A DNA stretch of 64,000 nt from Prunella strophiata. Its lineage: Eukaryota; Chordata; Aves; Passeriformes; Prunellidae. The DNA lies in NCBI GenBank assembly GCA_036583965.1, contig JAZBQD010000018.1, positions 69,169,785-69,233,784 of the forward strand. The letters run 5' to 3'. This document shows positions 12,497 to 24,199 of the stretch, piece after piece (within the stretch, counting starts at the first letter, position 1; each line of letters opens with the position of its first letter). The position numbers were made by a program, and so were the translations under genes. Under the pieces are notes generated by a model. That model was not told the DNA's origin, made no database searches, and saw only the letters and a list, made by a program, of their open reading frames with translations.

Positions 12497-12830
12497 TAAC
12501 AGGATCACAGAATCGCTGGGGCTGGAAAACCCTTCCGCACCATCGAGTCCCAGCTGTGCCCGATGCCCCCTTGTCCCCAGCCTGGAGCACTCAGTGCCAC
12601 CTCCAGCCCTGCCCTGGACACCCTCTGGGATGGGCACTCCAAAGCTCGCTGGGCAGCCCCTGCCAATATCCAGTCACCCCTCCTGTGAATTAAACCTTCC
12701 TGTGCTTGTCCCCTTGTCCTAACTCTGCCCTCTGGCAGGGGGAAGGCATTTCCCCTTGTCCCGTCCCTCAGTCCCTTGTCCCCAGTCCCTCTCCAGCTCT
12801 CCCGCAGCCCTCGGTGATGGATGGGCACTG
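12497..12830 (-). mobile_element. CR1 LINE fragment (antisense)
   Basis: Starts 'ggatcacagaatcgctgg', 'ctggaaaacccttccgcac', 'catcgagtcccagc' and continues 'gggatgggcactcca' and 'ccccttgtcctaactctgcc'. This is the antisense of a diverged CR1 3' region. Confidence 0.7.
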
Positions 12831-13081
12831 AAATCCCACATCAGGCATTTCGAGGCAGTCCTGTGTGGGCAGGAATCGAGGTGGGGTTTTCCTGCCTGGG
12901 AATTCCATCCAGCTCGCTCCCGAGCTCTCCAGCGGCACTGGGCTCTCTGCTGGTCTGCCAGGAGCCATTCCCCAGCTGGGTTGAAAGGACACACTCAGAG
13001 TTTGGGGAGATGCTCCATAGTCTGGGCAGGTGGGGAGCATGAGAAGAACCTCTCCATGGACACCTTTAGATCTGGGTGTCA
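12831..13081. other. Unique spacer
   Basis: No gene or repeat supported. Confidence 0.45.
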
Positions 13082-14222
13082 GTCCTGCAGGGCTTCCTGA
13101 TCCCTGAAATCCTCCATGGCCTCCTGATCCCTGAAATCCTCCATGGCCTCCTGATCCCTGCCATCCTCCATGGCCTCCTGATCCCTGAAATCCTGCATGG
13201 CTTCCTGATCCCTGCCATCCTCCATGGCTTCCTGATCCCTGAAATCCTGCATGGCTTCCTGATCCCTGAAATCCTCCATGGCTTCCTGATCCCTGAAATC
13301 CTCCATGGCTCCTGATCCCTGAAATCCTCCATGGCCTCCTGATCCCTGAAATCCTGCATGGCTTCCTGATCCCTGCCATCCTCCATGGCTCCTGATCCCT
13401 GAAATCCTCCATGGCTTCCTGATCCATGAAATCCTCCATGGCTTCCTGATCCCTGAAATCCTCCATGGCTTCCTGATCCCTGAAATCCTCCATGGCCTCC
13501 TGATCCCTGAAATCCTCCATGGCTTCCTGATCCCTGAAATCCTCCATGGCCTCCTGATCCCTGCCATCCTCCATGGCCTCCTGATCCCTGAAATCCTCCA
13601 TGGCCTCCTGATCCCTGAAATCCTCCATGGCCTCCTGATCCCTGAAATCCTCCATGGCCTCCTGATCCCTGAAATCCTGCATGGCTTCCTGATCCCTGAA
13701 TCCTCCATGGCTTCCTGATCCCTGAAATCCTCCATGGCTTCCTGATCCATGAAATCCTCCATGGCTTCCTGATCCCTGAAATCCTCCATGGCCTCCTGAT
13801 CCCTGAAATCCTCCATGGCTTCCTGATCCCTGCCATCCTCCATGGCCTCCTGATCCCTGAAATCCTCCATGCTCCTGATCCATGAAATCCTCCATGGCTT
13901 CCTGATCCCTGCCATCCTCCATGGCTTCCTGATCCCTGAAATCCTGCATGGCTTCCTGATCCCTGAAATCCTCCATGGCTTCCTGATCCCTGAAATCCTC
14001 CATGGCCTCCTGATCCCTGAAATCCTCCATGGCCTCCTGATCCCTGAAATCCTCCATGGCTTCCTGATCCCTGAAATCCTCCATGGCTTCCTGATCCCTG
14101 AAATCCTCCATGGCCTCCTGATCCCTGAAATCCTCCATGGCCTCCTGATCCCTGCCATCCTCCATGGCTTCCTGATCCCTGAATCCTCCATGGCTTCCCG
14201 ATCGCTGCCATCCTGCATGGCC
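13082..14222. repeat. 27-bp minisatellite, ~42 copies
   Basis: The unit begins CTGATCCCTGAAATCC and ends TCCATGGCTTC. Variable sites are GAAAT/GCCAT, CTCC/CTGC and GCTTCC/GCCTCC, with a few 1-2 bp deletions. The strand is strongly pyrimidine-rich. The period is divisible by three, so long 'RDQEAMEDF' frames run on the minus strand; these are not genes. Confidence 0.95.
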
Positions 14223-14267
14223 TCTGTTCAGGTGCCCTGAGGGAAGGAGGAGCTCTGCCCTCCCCTG
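14223..14267. other. Short junction between arrays
   Basis: About 45 bp of unique sequence separates the 27-bp and 50-bp arrays. Confidence 0.6.
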
Positions 14268-16408
14268 ACACTGCCAGCTCTGGAGCAGGGACAGGAGCCC
14301 CAAAGCCATGGGCTGTGACACTGCCAGCTCTGGAGCAGGGACAGGAGCCCCAAAGCCATGGGCTGTGACACTGCCAGCTCTGGAGCAGGGACAGGAGCCC
14401 CAGAGCCATGGGCTGTGACACTGCCAGCCCTGGGGCAGGGACAGGAGCCCCAGAGCCATGGGCTGTGACACTGCCAGCTCTGGAGCAGGGACAGGAGCCC
14501 CAGAGCCATGGGCTGTGACACTGCCAGCTCTGGAGCAGGGACAGGAGCCCCAGAGCCATGGGCTGTGACACTGCCAGCCCTGCCTGGAGCAGGGACAGGA
14601 GCCCCAGAGCCATGGGCTGTGACACTGCCAGCCCTGGGGCAGGGACAGGAGCCCCAGAGCCATGGGCTGTGACACTGCCAGCCCTGGGGCAGGGACAGGA
14701 GCCCCAAAGCCATGGGCTGTGACACTGCCAGCCCTGGGGCAGGGACAGGAGCCCCAAAGCCATGGGCTGTGACACTGCCAGCTCTGGAGCAGGGACAGGA
14801 GCCCCAGAGCCATGGGCTGTGACACTGCCAGCTCTGGAGCAGGGACAGGAGCCCCAAAGCCATGGGCTGTGACACTGCCAGCCCTGGGGCAGGGACAGGA
14901 GCCCCAGAGCCATGGGCTGTGACACTGCCAGCTCTGGAGCAGGGACAGGAGCCCCAAAGCCATGGGCTGTGACACTGCCAGCCCTGGGGCAGGGACAGGA
15001 GCCCCAGAGCCATGGGCTGTGACACTGCCAGCCCTGGGGCAGGGACAGGAGCCCCAAAGCCATGGGCTGTGACACTGCCAGCTCTGGAGCAGGGACAGGA
15101 GCCCCAAAGCCATGGGCTGTGACACTGCCAGCCCTGGGGCAGGGACAGGAGCCCCAGAGCCATGGGCTGTGACACTGCCAGCCCTGGGGCAGGGACAGGA
15201 GCCCCAGAGCCATGGGCTGTGACACTGCCAGCCCTGGGGCAGGGACAGGAGCCCCAGAGCCATGGGCTGTGACACTGCCAGCTCTGGAGCAGGGACAGGA
15301 GCCCCAAAGCCATGGGCTGTGACACTGCCAGCCCTGGGGCAGGGACAGGAGCCCCAGAGCCATGGGCTGTGACACTGCCAGCCCTGGGGCAGGGACAGGA
15401 GCCCCAGAGCCATGGGCTGTGACACTGCCAGCCCTGGGGCAGGGACAGGAGCCCCAAAGCCATGGGCTGTGACACTGCCAGCCCTGGGGCAGGGACAGGA
15501 GCCCCAAAGCCATGGGCTGTGACACTGCCAGCCCTGGGGCAGGGACAGGAGCCCCAAAGCCATGGGCTGTGACACTGCCAGCCCTGGGGCAGGGACAGGA
15601 GCCCCAGAGCCATGGGCTGTGACACTGCCAGCCCTGGGGCAGGGACAGGAGCCCCAGAGCCATGGGCTGTGACACTGCCAGCCCTGCCTGGAGCAGGGAC
15701 AGGAGCCCCAGAGCCATGGGCTGTGACACTGCCAGCCCTGCCTGGGGCAGGGACAGGAGCCCCAGAGCCATGGGCTGTGACACTGCCAGCCCTGGGGCAG
15801 GGACAGGAGCCCCAAAGCCATGGGCGGTGACACTGCCAGCCCTGGGGCAGGGACAGGAGCCCCAAAGCCATGGGCTGTGACACTGCCAGCCCTGGGGCAG
15901 GGACAGGAGCCCCAGAGCCATGGGCTGTGACACTGCCAGCTCTGGAGCAGGGACAGGAGCCCCAGAGCCATGGGCTGTGACACTGCCAGCCCTGGGGCAG
16001 GGACAGGAGCCCCAGAGCCATGGGCTGTGACACTGCCAGCCCTGGGGCAGGGACAGGAGCCCCAGAGCCATGGGCTGTGACACTGCCAGCCCTGCCTGGG
16101 GCAGGGACAGGAGCCCCAAAATCATGGGCTGTGACACTGCCAGCTCTGGAGCAGGGACAGGAGCCCCAAAGCCATGGGCTGTGACACTGCCAGCTCTGGA
16201 GCAGGGACAGGAGCCCCAAAGCCATGGGCTGTGACACTGCCAGCCCTGGGGTAGGGACAGGAGCCCCAAAGCCATGGGCTGTGACACTGCCAGCCCTGCC
16301 TGGAGCAGGGACAGGAGCCCCAGAGCCATGGGCTGTGACACTGCCAGCCCTGGGGCAGGGACAGGAGCCCCAAAGCCATGGGCTGTGACACTGCCAGCCC
16401 TGGCAGGG
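14268..16408. repeat. 50-bp minisatellite, ~42 copies
   Basis: The unit contains GGGCTGTGACACTGCCAGC, then TCTGGAGCAGGGACAGG or the CCTGGGGCAGGGACAGG variant, then AGCCCCAAAGCCAT or AGCCCCAGAGCCAT. Some units gain 5 bp (TGCCT). The two diallelic positions vary semi-independently. Open minus frames of more than 1000 codons span it and are artefacts. Confidence 0.95.
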
Positions 16409-16409
16409 G

Positions 16410-17564
16410 CAGCTCCCCTGGCAGGGGCAGCTCCCCTGGCAGGGGCAGCTCCCCTGGCAGGGGCAGCTCCCCTGGCAGGGGCAGCTCCCCTGGCAGGGGC
16501 AGCTCCCCTGGCAGGGGCAGCTCCCCTGGCAGGGGCAGCTCCCCTGGCAGGGGCAGCTCCCCTGGCAGGGGCAGCTCCCCTGGCAGGGGCAGCTCCCCTG
16601 GCAGGGGCAGCTCCCCTGGCAGGGGCAGCTCCCCTGGCAGGGGCAGCTCCCCTGGCAGGGGCAGCTCCCCTGGCAGGGGCAGCTCCCCTGGCAGGGGCAG
16701 CTCCCCTGGCAGGGGCAGCTCCCCTGGCAGGGGCAGCTCCCCTGGCAGGGGCAGCTCCCCTGGCAGGGGCAGCTCCCCTGGCAGGGGCAGCTCCCCTGGC
16801 AGGGGCAGCTCCCCTGGCAGGGGCAGCTCCCCTGGCAGGGGCAGCTCCCCTGGCAGGGGCAGCTCCCCTGGCAGGGGCAGCTCCCCTGGCAGGGGCAGCT
16901 CCCCTGGCAGGGGCAGCTCCCCTGGCAGGGGCAGCTCCCCTGGCAGGGGCAGCTCCCCTGGCAGGGGCAGCTCCCCTGGCAGGGGCAGCTCCCCTGGCAG
17001 GGGCAGCTCCCCTGGCAGGGGCAGCTCCCCTGGCAGGGGCAGCTCCCCTGGCAGGGGCAGCTCCCCTGGCAGGGGCAGCTCCCCTGGCAGGGGCAGCTCC
17101 CCTGGCAGGGGCAGCTCCCCTGGCAGGGGCAGCTCCCCTGGCAGGGGCAGCTCCCCTGGCAGGGGCAGCTCCCCTGGCAGGGGCAGCTCCCCTGGCAGGG
17201 GCAGCTCCCCTGGCAGGGGCAGCTCCCCTGGCAGGGGCAGCTCCCCTGGCAGGGGCAGCTCCCCTGGCAGGGGCAGCTCCCCTGGCAGGGGCAGCTCCCC
17301 TGGCAGGGGCAGCTCCCCTGGCAGGGGCAGCTCCCCTGGCAGGGGCAGCTCCCCTGGCAGGGGCAGCTCCCCTGGCAGGGGCAGCTCCCCTGGCAGGGGC
17401 AGCTCCCCTGGCAGGGGCAGCTCCCCTGGCAGGGGCAGCTCCCCTGGCAGGGGCAGCTCCCCTGGCAGGGGCAGCTCCCCTGGCAGGGGCAGCTCCCCTG
17501 GCAGGGGCAGCTCCCCTGGCAGGGGCAGCTCCCCTGGCAGGGGCAGCTCCCCTGGCAGGGGCAG
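16410..17564. repeat. 18-bp minisatellite, ~64 essentially identical copies
   Basis: The unit is GGCAGGGGCAGCTCCCCT. I see no substitution across the whole block, in contrast to the variable arrays beside it. It abuts the 50-bp array at a shared CCAGCCCTGGCAGGGGCAG junction. Since 18 is divisible by three, all six frames are open and give hexapeptide repeats. Confidence 0.97.
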
Positions 17565-17590
17565 CAGTGCCACCCTCTCTTTCCCTGCAG

Positions 17591-17721
17591 CCCAGAAGCT
17601 GCCGGCCTGGGCTCGCTGCGGCTCCCCCTCGCTGCAGCGGGGCAAGGGCGAGCGGCCGAGCGCGGCCGTGGTGCTGAGAACAGCTCCAAATGTCACCTGG
17701 GAGCAGCCTGCCAGCGACTGA
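17591..17721 (+). CDS. Weak candidate terminal coding exon
   Basis: A good 3' splice-site context (pyrimidine tract then TTCCCTGCAG ending at 17590) precedes a CpG-rich block. In one phase it reads [14 protein letters not shown]... to ...[10 protein letters not shown] and a TGA at 17719-17721. It needs one base from an upstream exon. I do not recognise the peptide, no upstream exon is apparent, and another phase is open even further. It may be chance sequence at the array edge. Confidence 0.2.
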
Positions 17722-18692
17722 AGGGCTCCTCTCGTTTCACGAGCCCGAAATTCTGTCATCCCCTTTATTTTTAGCAGAGCAATTCACAGGCAGGGAGGGG
17801 AGGAGGGAGGGTTGGCTGAGTGTTTATCGCTCGCACATCACACAGGAAGCTGTTCACATTTTTATTAATTGACTAACAATATCCAGAGACTTACTCAGGC
17901 TGAGATGGAACATGCTCAAATCCTTTCCAGTAAAATGTCACTTGAAATGAAAATGGCAGAGGAATTTTTAGAAAGGCCATTGCTGGGGGAGATTCTTGGA
18001 GAGAGAAGAACCTGCCTTCCCCCAAAACTCTGTCAGCCTCAGGGGCTTTTAAAGGTGACATGTAATATGTTAAAATACAGGGATTGATTAATGTGCTAAT
18101 TGCAGGGGAGAATATAAAATACAATCGTGACTTCAAATACCTTGGAAAAAAGGAATGTTTGAACATCAGGCCCTGGCTGGTGCCAGTGACATGTTAATTG
18201 CCAAGTTCTCAACGTGAGGATTTCTGTGCTCCAAGGTAGCTGGAAACTGATCATTACTGGGATCTGATCAACAGGATTGCTCAGCTGCTCTGGAAAACAA
18301 ATCTCAGCTGGTTTAGTGTCTGTGTATTTCAGTATCAGGTAACTTAGGAACACTCACACCTGACTGGGCTTTTCCCCTGGTTTGTGATTGAAAGAATGGG
18401 CATGGCTCCTTGGGAGAGATCCAGGTGATCTCTACATCCAGCTCCAGCTGAGAAACTGGAGAGGAGGAGGCAAGTGAGGGAAGATAAAGTGTGTCAGAAG
18501 GGTGGGCAGCCAGGAGACAGCTGACACAGCAGCAGTGATGAGGCAGGGGATTCCATGAGCGAGGGGCAGGGGGATGGGTGGTATTAGTGCCAGCGAAGGA
18601 GTTCAGTCTGGGCTGCAGGACATGAAACCAGGAATTAGGAGAGGCTGCTGCTGACAGGCAGAGCTCCCGAGCAGAGCCAGGCTCGGGGAGAA
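17722..18692. other. Unique AT-richer DNA, possible conserved noncoding
   Basis: Holds AT-rich blocks such as 'ttttattaattgactaacaa' near 17857 and 'attgattaatgtgctaatt' near 18083, without repeats or exons I can support. It is markedly less GC-rich than its surroundings. Confidence 0.45.
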
Positions 18693-20235
18693 TGAAGGCA
18701 CTGCAGCACAGGGCACCCCGGGCTGGGAGGGCATTCCAGCTGGGAACGGTGGGGCACTGCAGCACAGGGCACCCCGGGCTGGGAGAGAATTCCAGCTGGG
18801 AACGGTGGGGCACTGCAGCACAGGGCACCCCGGGCCGGGAGGGCATTCCAGCTGGGAACGGTGGGGCACTGCAGCACAGGGCACCCCGGGCTGGGAGGGC
18901 ATTCCAGCTGGGAACGGTGGGGCACTGCAGCACAGGGCACCCCGGGCTGGGAGGGCATTCCAGCTGGGAACGGTGGGGCACTGCAGCACAGGGCACCCCG
19001 GGCTGGGAGGGCATTCCAGCTGGGAACGGTGGGGCACTGCAGCACAGGGCACCCCGGGCTGGGAGAGAATTCCAGCTGGGAACGGTGGGGCACTGCAGCA
19101 CAGGGCACCCCGGGCTGGGAGGGCATTCCAGCTGGGAACGGTGGGGCACTGCAGCACAGGGCACCCCGGGCTGGGAGAGAATTCCAGCTGGGAACGGTGG
19201 GGCACTGCAGCACAGGGCACCCCGGGCTGGGAGAGAATTCCAGCTGGGAACGGTGGGGCACTGCAGCACAGGGCACCCCGGGCTGGGAGGGCATTCCAGC
19301 TGGGAACGGTGGGGCACTGCAGCACAGGGCACCCCGGGCCGGGAGGGCATTCCAGCTGGGAACGGTGGGGCACTGCAGCACAGGGCACCCCGGGCTGGGA
19401 GGGCATTCCAGCTGGGAATGGTGGGGCACTGCAGTACAGGGCACCCCGGGCTGGGAGGGCATTCCAGCTGGGAACGGTGGGGCACTGCAGCACAGGGCAC
19501 CCCGGGCCGGGAGGGCATTCCAGCTGGGAACGGTGGGGCACTGCAGCACAGGGCACCCCCGGGCTGGGAGAGAATTCCAGCTGGGAACGGTGGGGCACTG
19601 CAGCACAGGGCACCCCCGGGCTGGGAGGGCATTCCAGCTGGGAACGGTGGGGCACTGCCAGCACAGGGCACCCCGGGCTGGGAGAGAATTCCAGCTGGGA
19701 ACGGTGGGGCACTGCAGCACAGGCACCCCGGGCTGGGAGGGCATTCCAGCTGGGAACGGTGGGGCACTGCCAGCACAGGGCACCCCGGGCCGGGAGGGCA
19801 TTCCAGCTGGGAACGGTGGGGCACTGCCAGCACAGGGCACCCCGGGCTGGGAGGGCATTCCAGCTGGGAACGTGGGGCACTGCAGCACAGGGCACCCCGG
19901 GCTGGGAGGGCATTCCAGCTGGGAACGGTTGGGGCACTGCAGCACAGGGCACCCCGGGCTGGGAGAGAATTCCAGCTGGGAACGGTGGGGCACTGCAGCA
20001 CAGGGCACCCCGGGCTGGGAGGGCATTCCAGCTGGGAACGGTGGGGCACTGCAGCACAGGGCACCCCGGGCTGGGAGAGCACTCCAGCCGGGCTGGGAGA
20101 GAATTCCAGCTGGGAACGGTGGGGCACTGCAGCACAGGGCACCCCGGGCTGGGAGGGCATTCCAGCCGGGCTGGGAGAGAATTCCAGCTGGGAATGCACA
20201 GGGCACCCCGGGCTGGGAGGGCATTCCAGCCGGGC
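18693..20235. repeat. 56-bp minisatellite, ~27 copies, G4-prone
   Basis: Each unit contains GGCATTCCAGCTGGGAACGG, TGGGGCACTGCAGCACAGGG and CACCCCGGGCTGGGAGG. Variants: GGGCATTCC or AGAATTCC, CTGGGAG or CCGGGAG, and single-base indels after 19550. The GGGCACCCCGGGCTGGGAGGG segment has four G-runs with loops of 6, 2 and 1 nt. The period is not divisible by three, yet all frames are stop-free. Confidence 0.95.
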
Positions 20236-20533
20236 TGGGAGCAGATCCTGCCCCTGCTGCCTGCAGCAGCTCCAGCAGAGTGCCCTGCTCGCTGCAATGC
20301 AAAGGCTGCAGGGTTTATTGGCTGATTTCAGCTAAATCAGATTGAGGGATAAACGGGATCTGGGCTTAGCTGGGGTTTCTGAGCTGAAAAGAGCAAATCA
20401 GGATTAAACCAGGAAAACAGTTTAATGGGATAGACTGCTCAGAGGAACCTGGGCTCAGCATCCCTCAGCAGGGCTCACACTGGGACATAGAAGGGGCAAT
20501 GGCAGCTGCCTCACAGTCCATAGCAGGGGATAG
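20236..20533. other. Unique DNA
   Basis: No gene supported. Confidence 0.4.
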
Positions 20534-20705
20534 GATCATGGCATGGTTTGGGGTGGAAAAGGCCTTAAAAACCCACCCAGTGCCACCCCTGCCATGGCAG
20601 GGACACCTCCCACTGTCCCAGGCTGCTCCAAACTCCATCCAACCTGGCCTGGGACACTGCCAGGGATCCAGGGGCAGCCACAGCTGCTCTGGGCACCCTT
20701 GAAAG
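20534..20705 (-). mobile_element. CR1 LINE 3' end (antisense)
   Basis: 'catggcatggtttggggtgg', 'cccacccagtgccacccctg', 'ccatggcagggacacctccc', 'actgccagggatccaggggc' and 'cagccacagctgctctgggc' are the antisense CR1 tail in order. Confidence 0.85.
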
Positions 20706-21842
20706 TGACTCAGAAGGTACAGCCTGTGAGGGGACACAGCTCCTTCCAGTGAGCCCAGAGGTGCCCAGGAAAATCACCCACCTGCTTTAGGTACTCTGCT
20801 AAGATGCTCAAAGTTAGGGTAAATAGACACAGCTCTTGGGAACCTGGATCTAGAGAAAGCTTGGGATTCCTTCCTGTGAATGGTGTGTGAGTTGTTTAAA
20901 ATTTTATTGCATGTGCAGTGATGAAAGCCCTGCATTGGCAAGGTCTGGGGGGAAAACACCTTTGAGGAGGGAGCTGGGGATAAGCAGGGAGCCTAAGAGA
21001 GGGAGCAGGGGCACCCATCCCCAGAGAAGCTTCACCCTGAGGGCCAGCAGGCTCCGGGTGCACTCTGGGGTGTGGCAGTGCCAGCTGGGATGGGAGAAGG
21101 AGCTCCAGAGCCTTCCTGGGTACTGCTGGGCCCCAATTCCAGACAGAAGGGGAGCACTGGAGTTCCTCCAGTGACCCAAAGTGGGCTGGGAGCTGCTCTG
21201 AACCATCCCCTGGCCTGGCATCCAGCACAGCCCTGCCACGGGCACAGCTTCAGGACGGGTGTCTTGAGTCACATCTTATGCAACCCCTCTCCTCCCCAGG
21301 AAGTGAGAAGGAACCCATTAAATCTGCCCACACAGCGTCTCTAATGCCTGAGCTGAAAGTGGTGGGAATTATGATGGATATGTGGAGCCCTTCCCCAGGT
21401 TTTCAGGCAAATCAGGGGAAAGTTCCTGCAAAAAATGTACAGCTAATTATGGATTTTCCAGCTGCGATAATGTTTGAAGGCCTAAGTCTTTAATTAAATC
21501 AGAGGTTTACGAGTGAACATTTCTGGTAGGAGTCTGTAGGGAGTAGCCTTTGAATTGGTAAATCAGCTCCTGAATAAACCACTTGTCAAGCTGAAACGCT
21601 GCGTTCCCTGAGTTCTGTGCTAAGTTTAAACAAGAAAATAACTGAATTTCATGGAGATGAAAAATGGCAGTGCTGGGAACTGAGATTTTCTCAGCCTCAG
21701 GTGCAGTGTAGCTCCTGCAGAACACTTTCTGTCTGTGCCACCCCATCAGCTGCTGCTGCTGCTCCAGCAGTAGAAATATTTGTGCTCCATCAGCCCCTGC
21801 TCTCCGAGCTGCCCCAGCTGCCACAGACACATCCACGGCCCC
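20706..21842. other. Unique DNA with a possible conserved noncoding block
   Basis: No exon found. 21330-21620 is AT-rich, with homeodomain-type cores (CTAATTATGG near 21443, TTTAATTAAATC near 21489). Confidence 0.4.
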
Positions 21843-22027
21843 TGTGAGGGCGGGCAGGCCCTGGCACAGGGTGCCCAGAGCAGCTGTGGCTGCCCTGGAT
21901 CCTGGCACTGCCCAAGGCCAGGCTGGATGGAGCTTGGAGCAGCCTGGGAGGTGTCCCTGCCATGGCATGGGTGGCCCTGGATGGTGTTTGAAGTCTCTTC
22001 CAACCCAAACCATTCCATGACTGTTTA
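21843..22027 (+). mobile_element. CR1 LINE 3' end
   Basis: 'aggccctggcacagggtgcc', 'cagagcagctgtggctgcc', 'cccaaggccaggctggatgg', 'ccatggcatgggtgg' and 'caacccaaaccattccatga' form the sense CR1 terminus. Confidence 0.88.
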
Positions 22028-22129
22028 ATTGTATTGCACTTCAGACCCAGATGTGCCAGGATCCTCAGTCTGACCTCCCTGAGCCAGCCTGCAGCAGCAC
22101 CAGGGCTCTGGGCTGGGCCTGGGGAAGCC

Positions 22130-22315
22130 ACAGCATCTGTTTTATAGCTGTTTTATACCTCTTTTATATCTGGTTAACACCTGTTTTATACCTCTTTTAT
22201 ATCTGGTTAATACCTGTTTTATACCTCTTTTATATCTCTTTTACATCTGATTTATATCTGGTTAATACCTGTTTTAGTTCTCTTTTATATCTCTTTTACT
22301 GTTTAATGCCTGAAC
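22130..22315. repeat. AT-rich CTGTTTTATA / CTCTTTTATA array
   Basis: Copies of CTCTTTTATATCTGGTTAA alternate with CCTGTTTTATAC. Period is about 10-11 bp, with a higher-order ~53-bp repeat early on. Confidence 0.85.
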
Positions 22316-22339
22316 CACTGACAAGTGTTAATTCCCAGT

Positions 22340-22725
22340 GTGTTCCTCACTGGAATCCTGACCAGCTGCCCCTCAGCCCTGTGCCCTGGTGGCACTCAGG
22401 GGTCAGAGCTCCAGGGCACACTTTGGGCTGTGTTCCTCACTGGTATCCTGACCAGCTGCCCCTCACCCCGTGCCCTGGTGGCACTCAGGGGATCAGAATG
22501 CAGGGCACACTTTGGGCTGTGTTCCTCACTGGTATCCTGGCCAGCTGCCCCTCACCCCGTGCCCTGGTGGCACTCAGGGGATCAGAATGCAGGGCACACT
22601 TTGGGCTGTGGTCCCTGGCTCTGGAGCCAGCTGCCCCTCACCCCGTGCCCTGGTGGCACTCAGGGGATCAGAATGCAGGGCACACTTTGGGCTATGGTCC
22701 CTGGCTCTGGAGCCAGCTGCTCTCT
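22340..22725. repeat. ~88-bp tandem repeat, ~4.5 copies
   Basis: Starts at 22342, 22431, 22520 and 22609 give an 87-89 bp period. Units carry GACCAGCTGCCCCTCA, GTGCCCTGGTGGCACTCAGG and GCAGGGCACACTTTGGGCT. The last two units replace the TTCCTCACTGG head with GTCCCTGGCTCTGG. Confidence 0.9.
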
Positions 22726-24199
22726 GTCCTCCCTGGCCATCAGGCACTGGTCCATAATGGCCAGCGTGGGTTCTGTGCCCAGCCATGCCCCCTCTGCCTG
22801 GTGCCCTCTCTTTGTCCCTTCTGCCTCAGACCCCCCTGTCCTTCTCCACGTGTCCCAGTCCCAGCTGGCCCCTGGGACCTCTGTCCCATGTCCTGTGCAG
22901 AGAACCTGGCTGGACTGGAGCATGGAGTTATGGAGAGTTCAGTTCCCTCAGCACAGAATAATCTGAACCTGGCTGTGTGAGCTCTCTTTGTAATCTGTGG
23001 GGGAAAATCAGAGTCTTTTAGGGCATGAGTCAGCTAATCTGTTTTAGTCTCTATTTTGGGAGGAGATGAAGCATGTCCTCAAATTTGCTGTTCTTCTCTG
23101 TTGACTTCAAAGGGAGCCCAACGTGACTTGCTGGAATGGAGGTGTGTGTGCCAGGAAAGTCTATCTTTGGGCAGATGGATCTCACAATGAAGGGGAAGGG
23201 TGACTTCATCCATTATCCATGCATTCTTTTGAGGGATCCACTCAATTTCAAGCTCTGCCACCTGGCTGAGGCACTGCTCACTCCTCGGGGTGCCTTTCTT
23301 TGCTCTGCCTCTTGCTGAGGAGAGGATCTCGCCTACAACTCCCAAGGATTTATGGACAATGTGTGTGGTGACCCTTCCCTGCCTCTGGAGCTTCCCTGCC
23401 CTCCACCTGCCTCCCACTCTTCTCCTGGCGGAGTTTCCTGATGCTGCCACCCTTCCCTCAGGTACCTCACACCTCTCCTTGGCTCTCCCTTTCACCCCTG
23501 CCCTGCCCCACACCCCATCCAGGACTGGGAATTTCTCCTCACAGTCACACTTGAGGTTCTCTGATGGCCAAACCCCTCCACCCTGACCCCCACCTGCCAC
23601 CTCCATCCCTGCCCCATCCCCTCCAAGGTCCCTGAGCACTCGGAGCTCTTCCTGCCACACACTGAGGAGTTCCAGGGCTTGGAATCCTCTCCACATCAGA
23701 CTGCTCAGGACTTCATCCAGGGAGGTTCTGAACACCTCCAAGGATGGACATGCCAGGCCTGGCCAGGATTCTTCCAGGTGCCCATCCCTTCCAAGAGCTA
23801 AGGAATGCTCCTTCCAGAGTCCCTCATGAAAGCTAAATGAATAAAAGGGTAAAAAGTTAAAAAGTTAAAGGTTAAAAAGTTAAAAACCAGTGCTTCATCC
23901 TCACATTCCCTGACCTGTGAGTCAATTCCAGAGATTTCACTGACTTTGAAGTCTTGTCCTTCTCTGGAATCTTCCTTTTTCTCAAGTGCATCCTTAGGGC
24001 AGATGCCCTTGGTGTGGGCTTGGGAGGATTTTCTCCCCCTTTATGAGCTGGAAGAGAACTGGACCTGTCCCAGCTGTGTGTGCTGGGACCCAGCCCCCCC
24101 TGCCCAGCCCTGGGCTGGTGCCAAAGGCAAGGTGGGCATTGTGTCCCTGTGCCCCTCAGGTGAGAGCCCACCTGCAGAGCTGCCCCAGCCCTGGGGCCA
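22726..24199. other. Unique DNA, no gene seen
   Basis: Includes a small TTAAAAAG repeat at 23848-23885. 23630-23800 may be an old repeat element that I cannot assign. No splice-supported coding. Confidence 0.4.

Noticed and set aside
12768..17689. Minus-strand open frames of more than 1000 codons
   Set aside because: They span stop-free 27-, 50- and 18-bp arrays and have no unique domain, signal or splice support.
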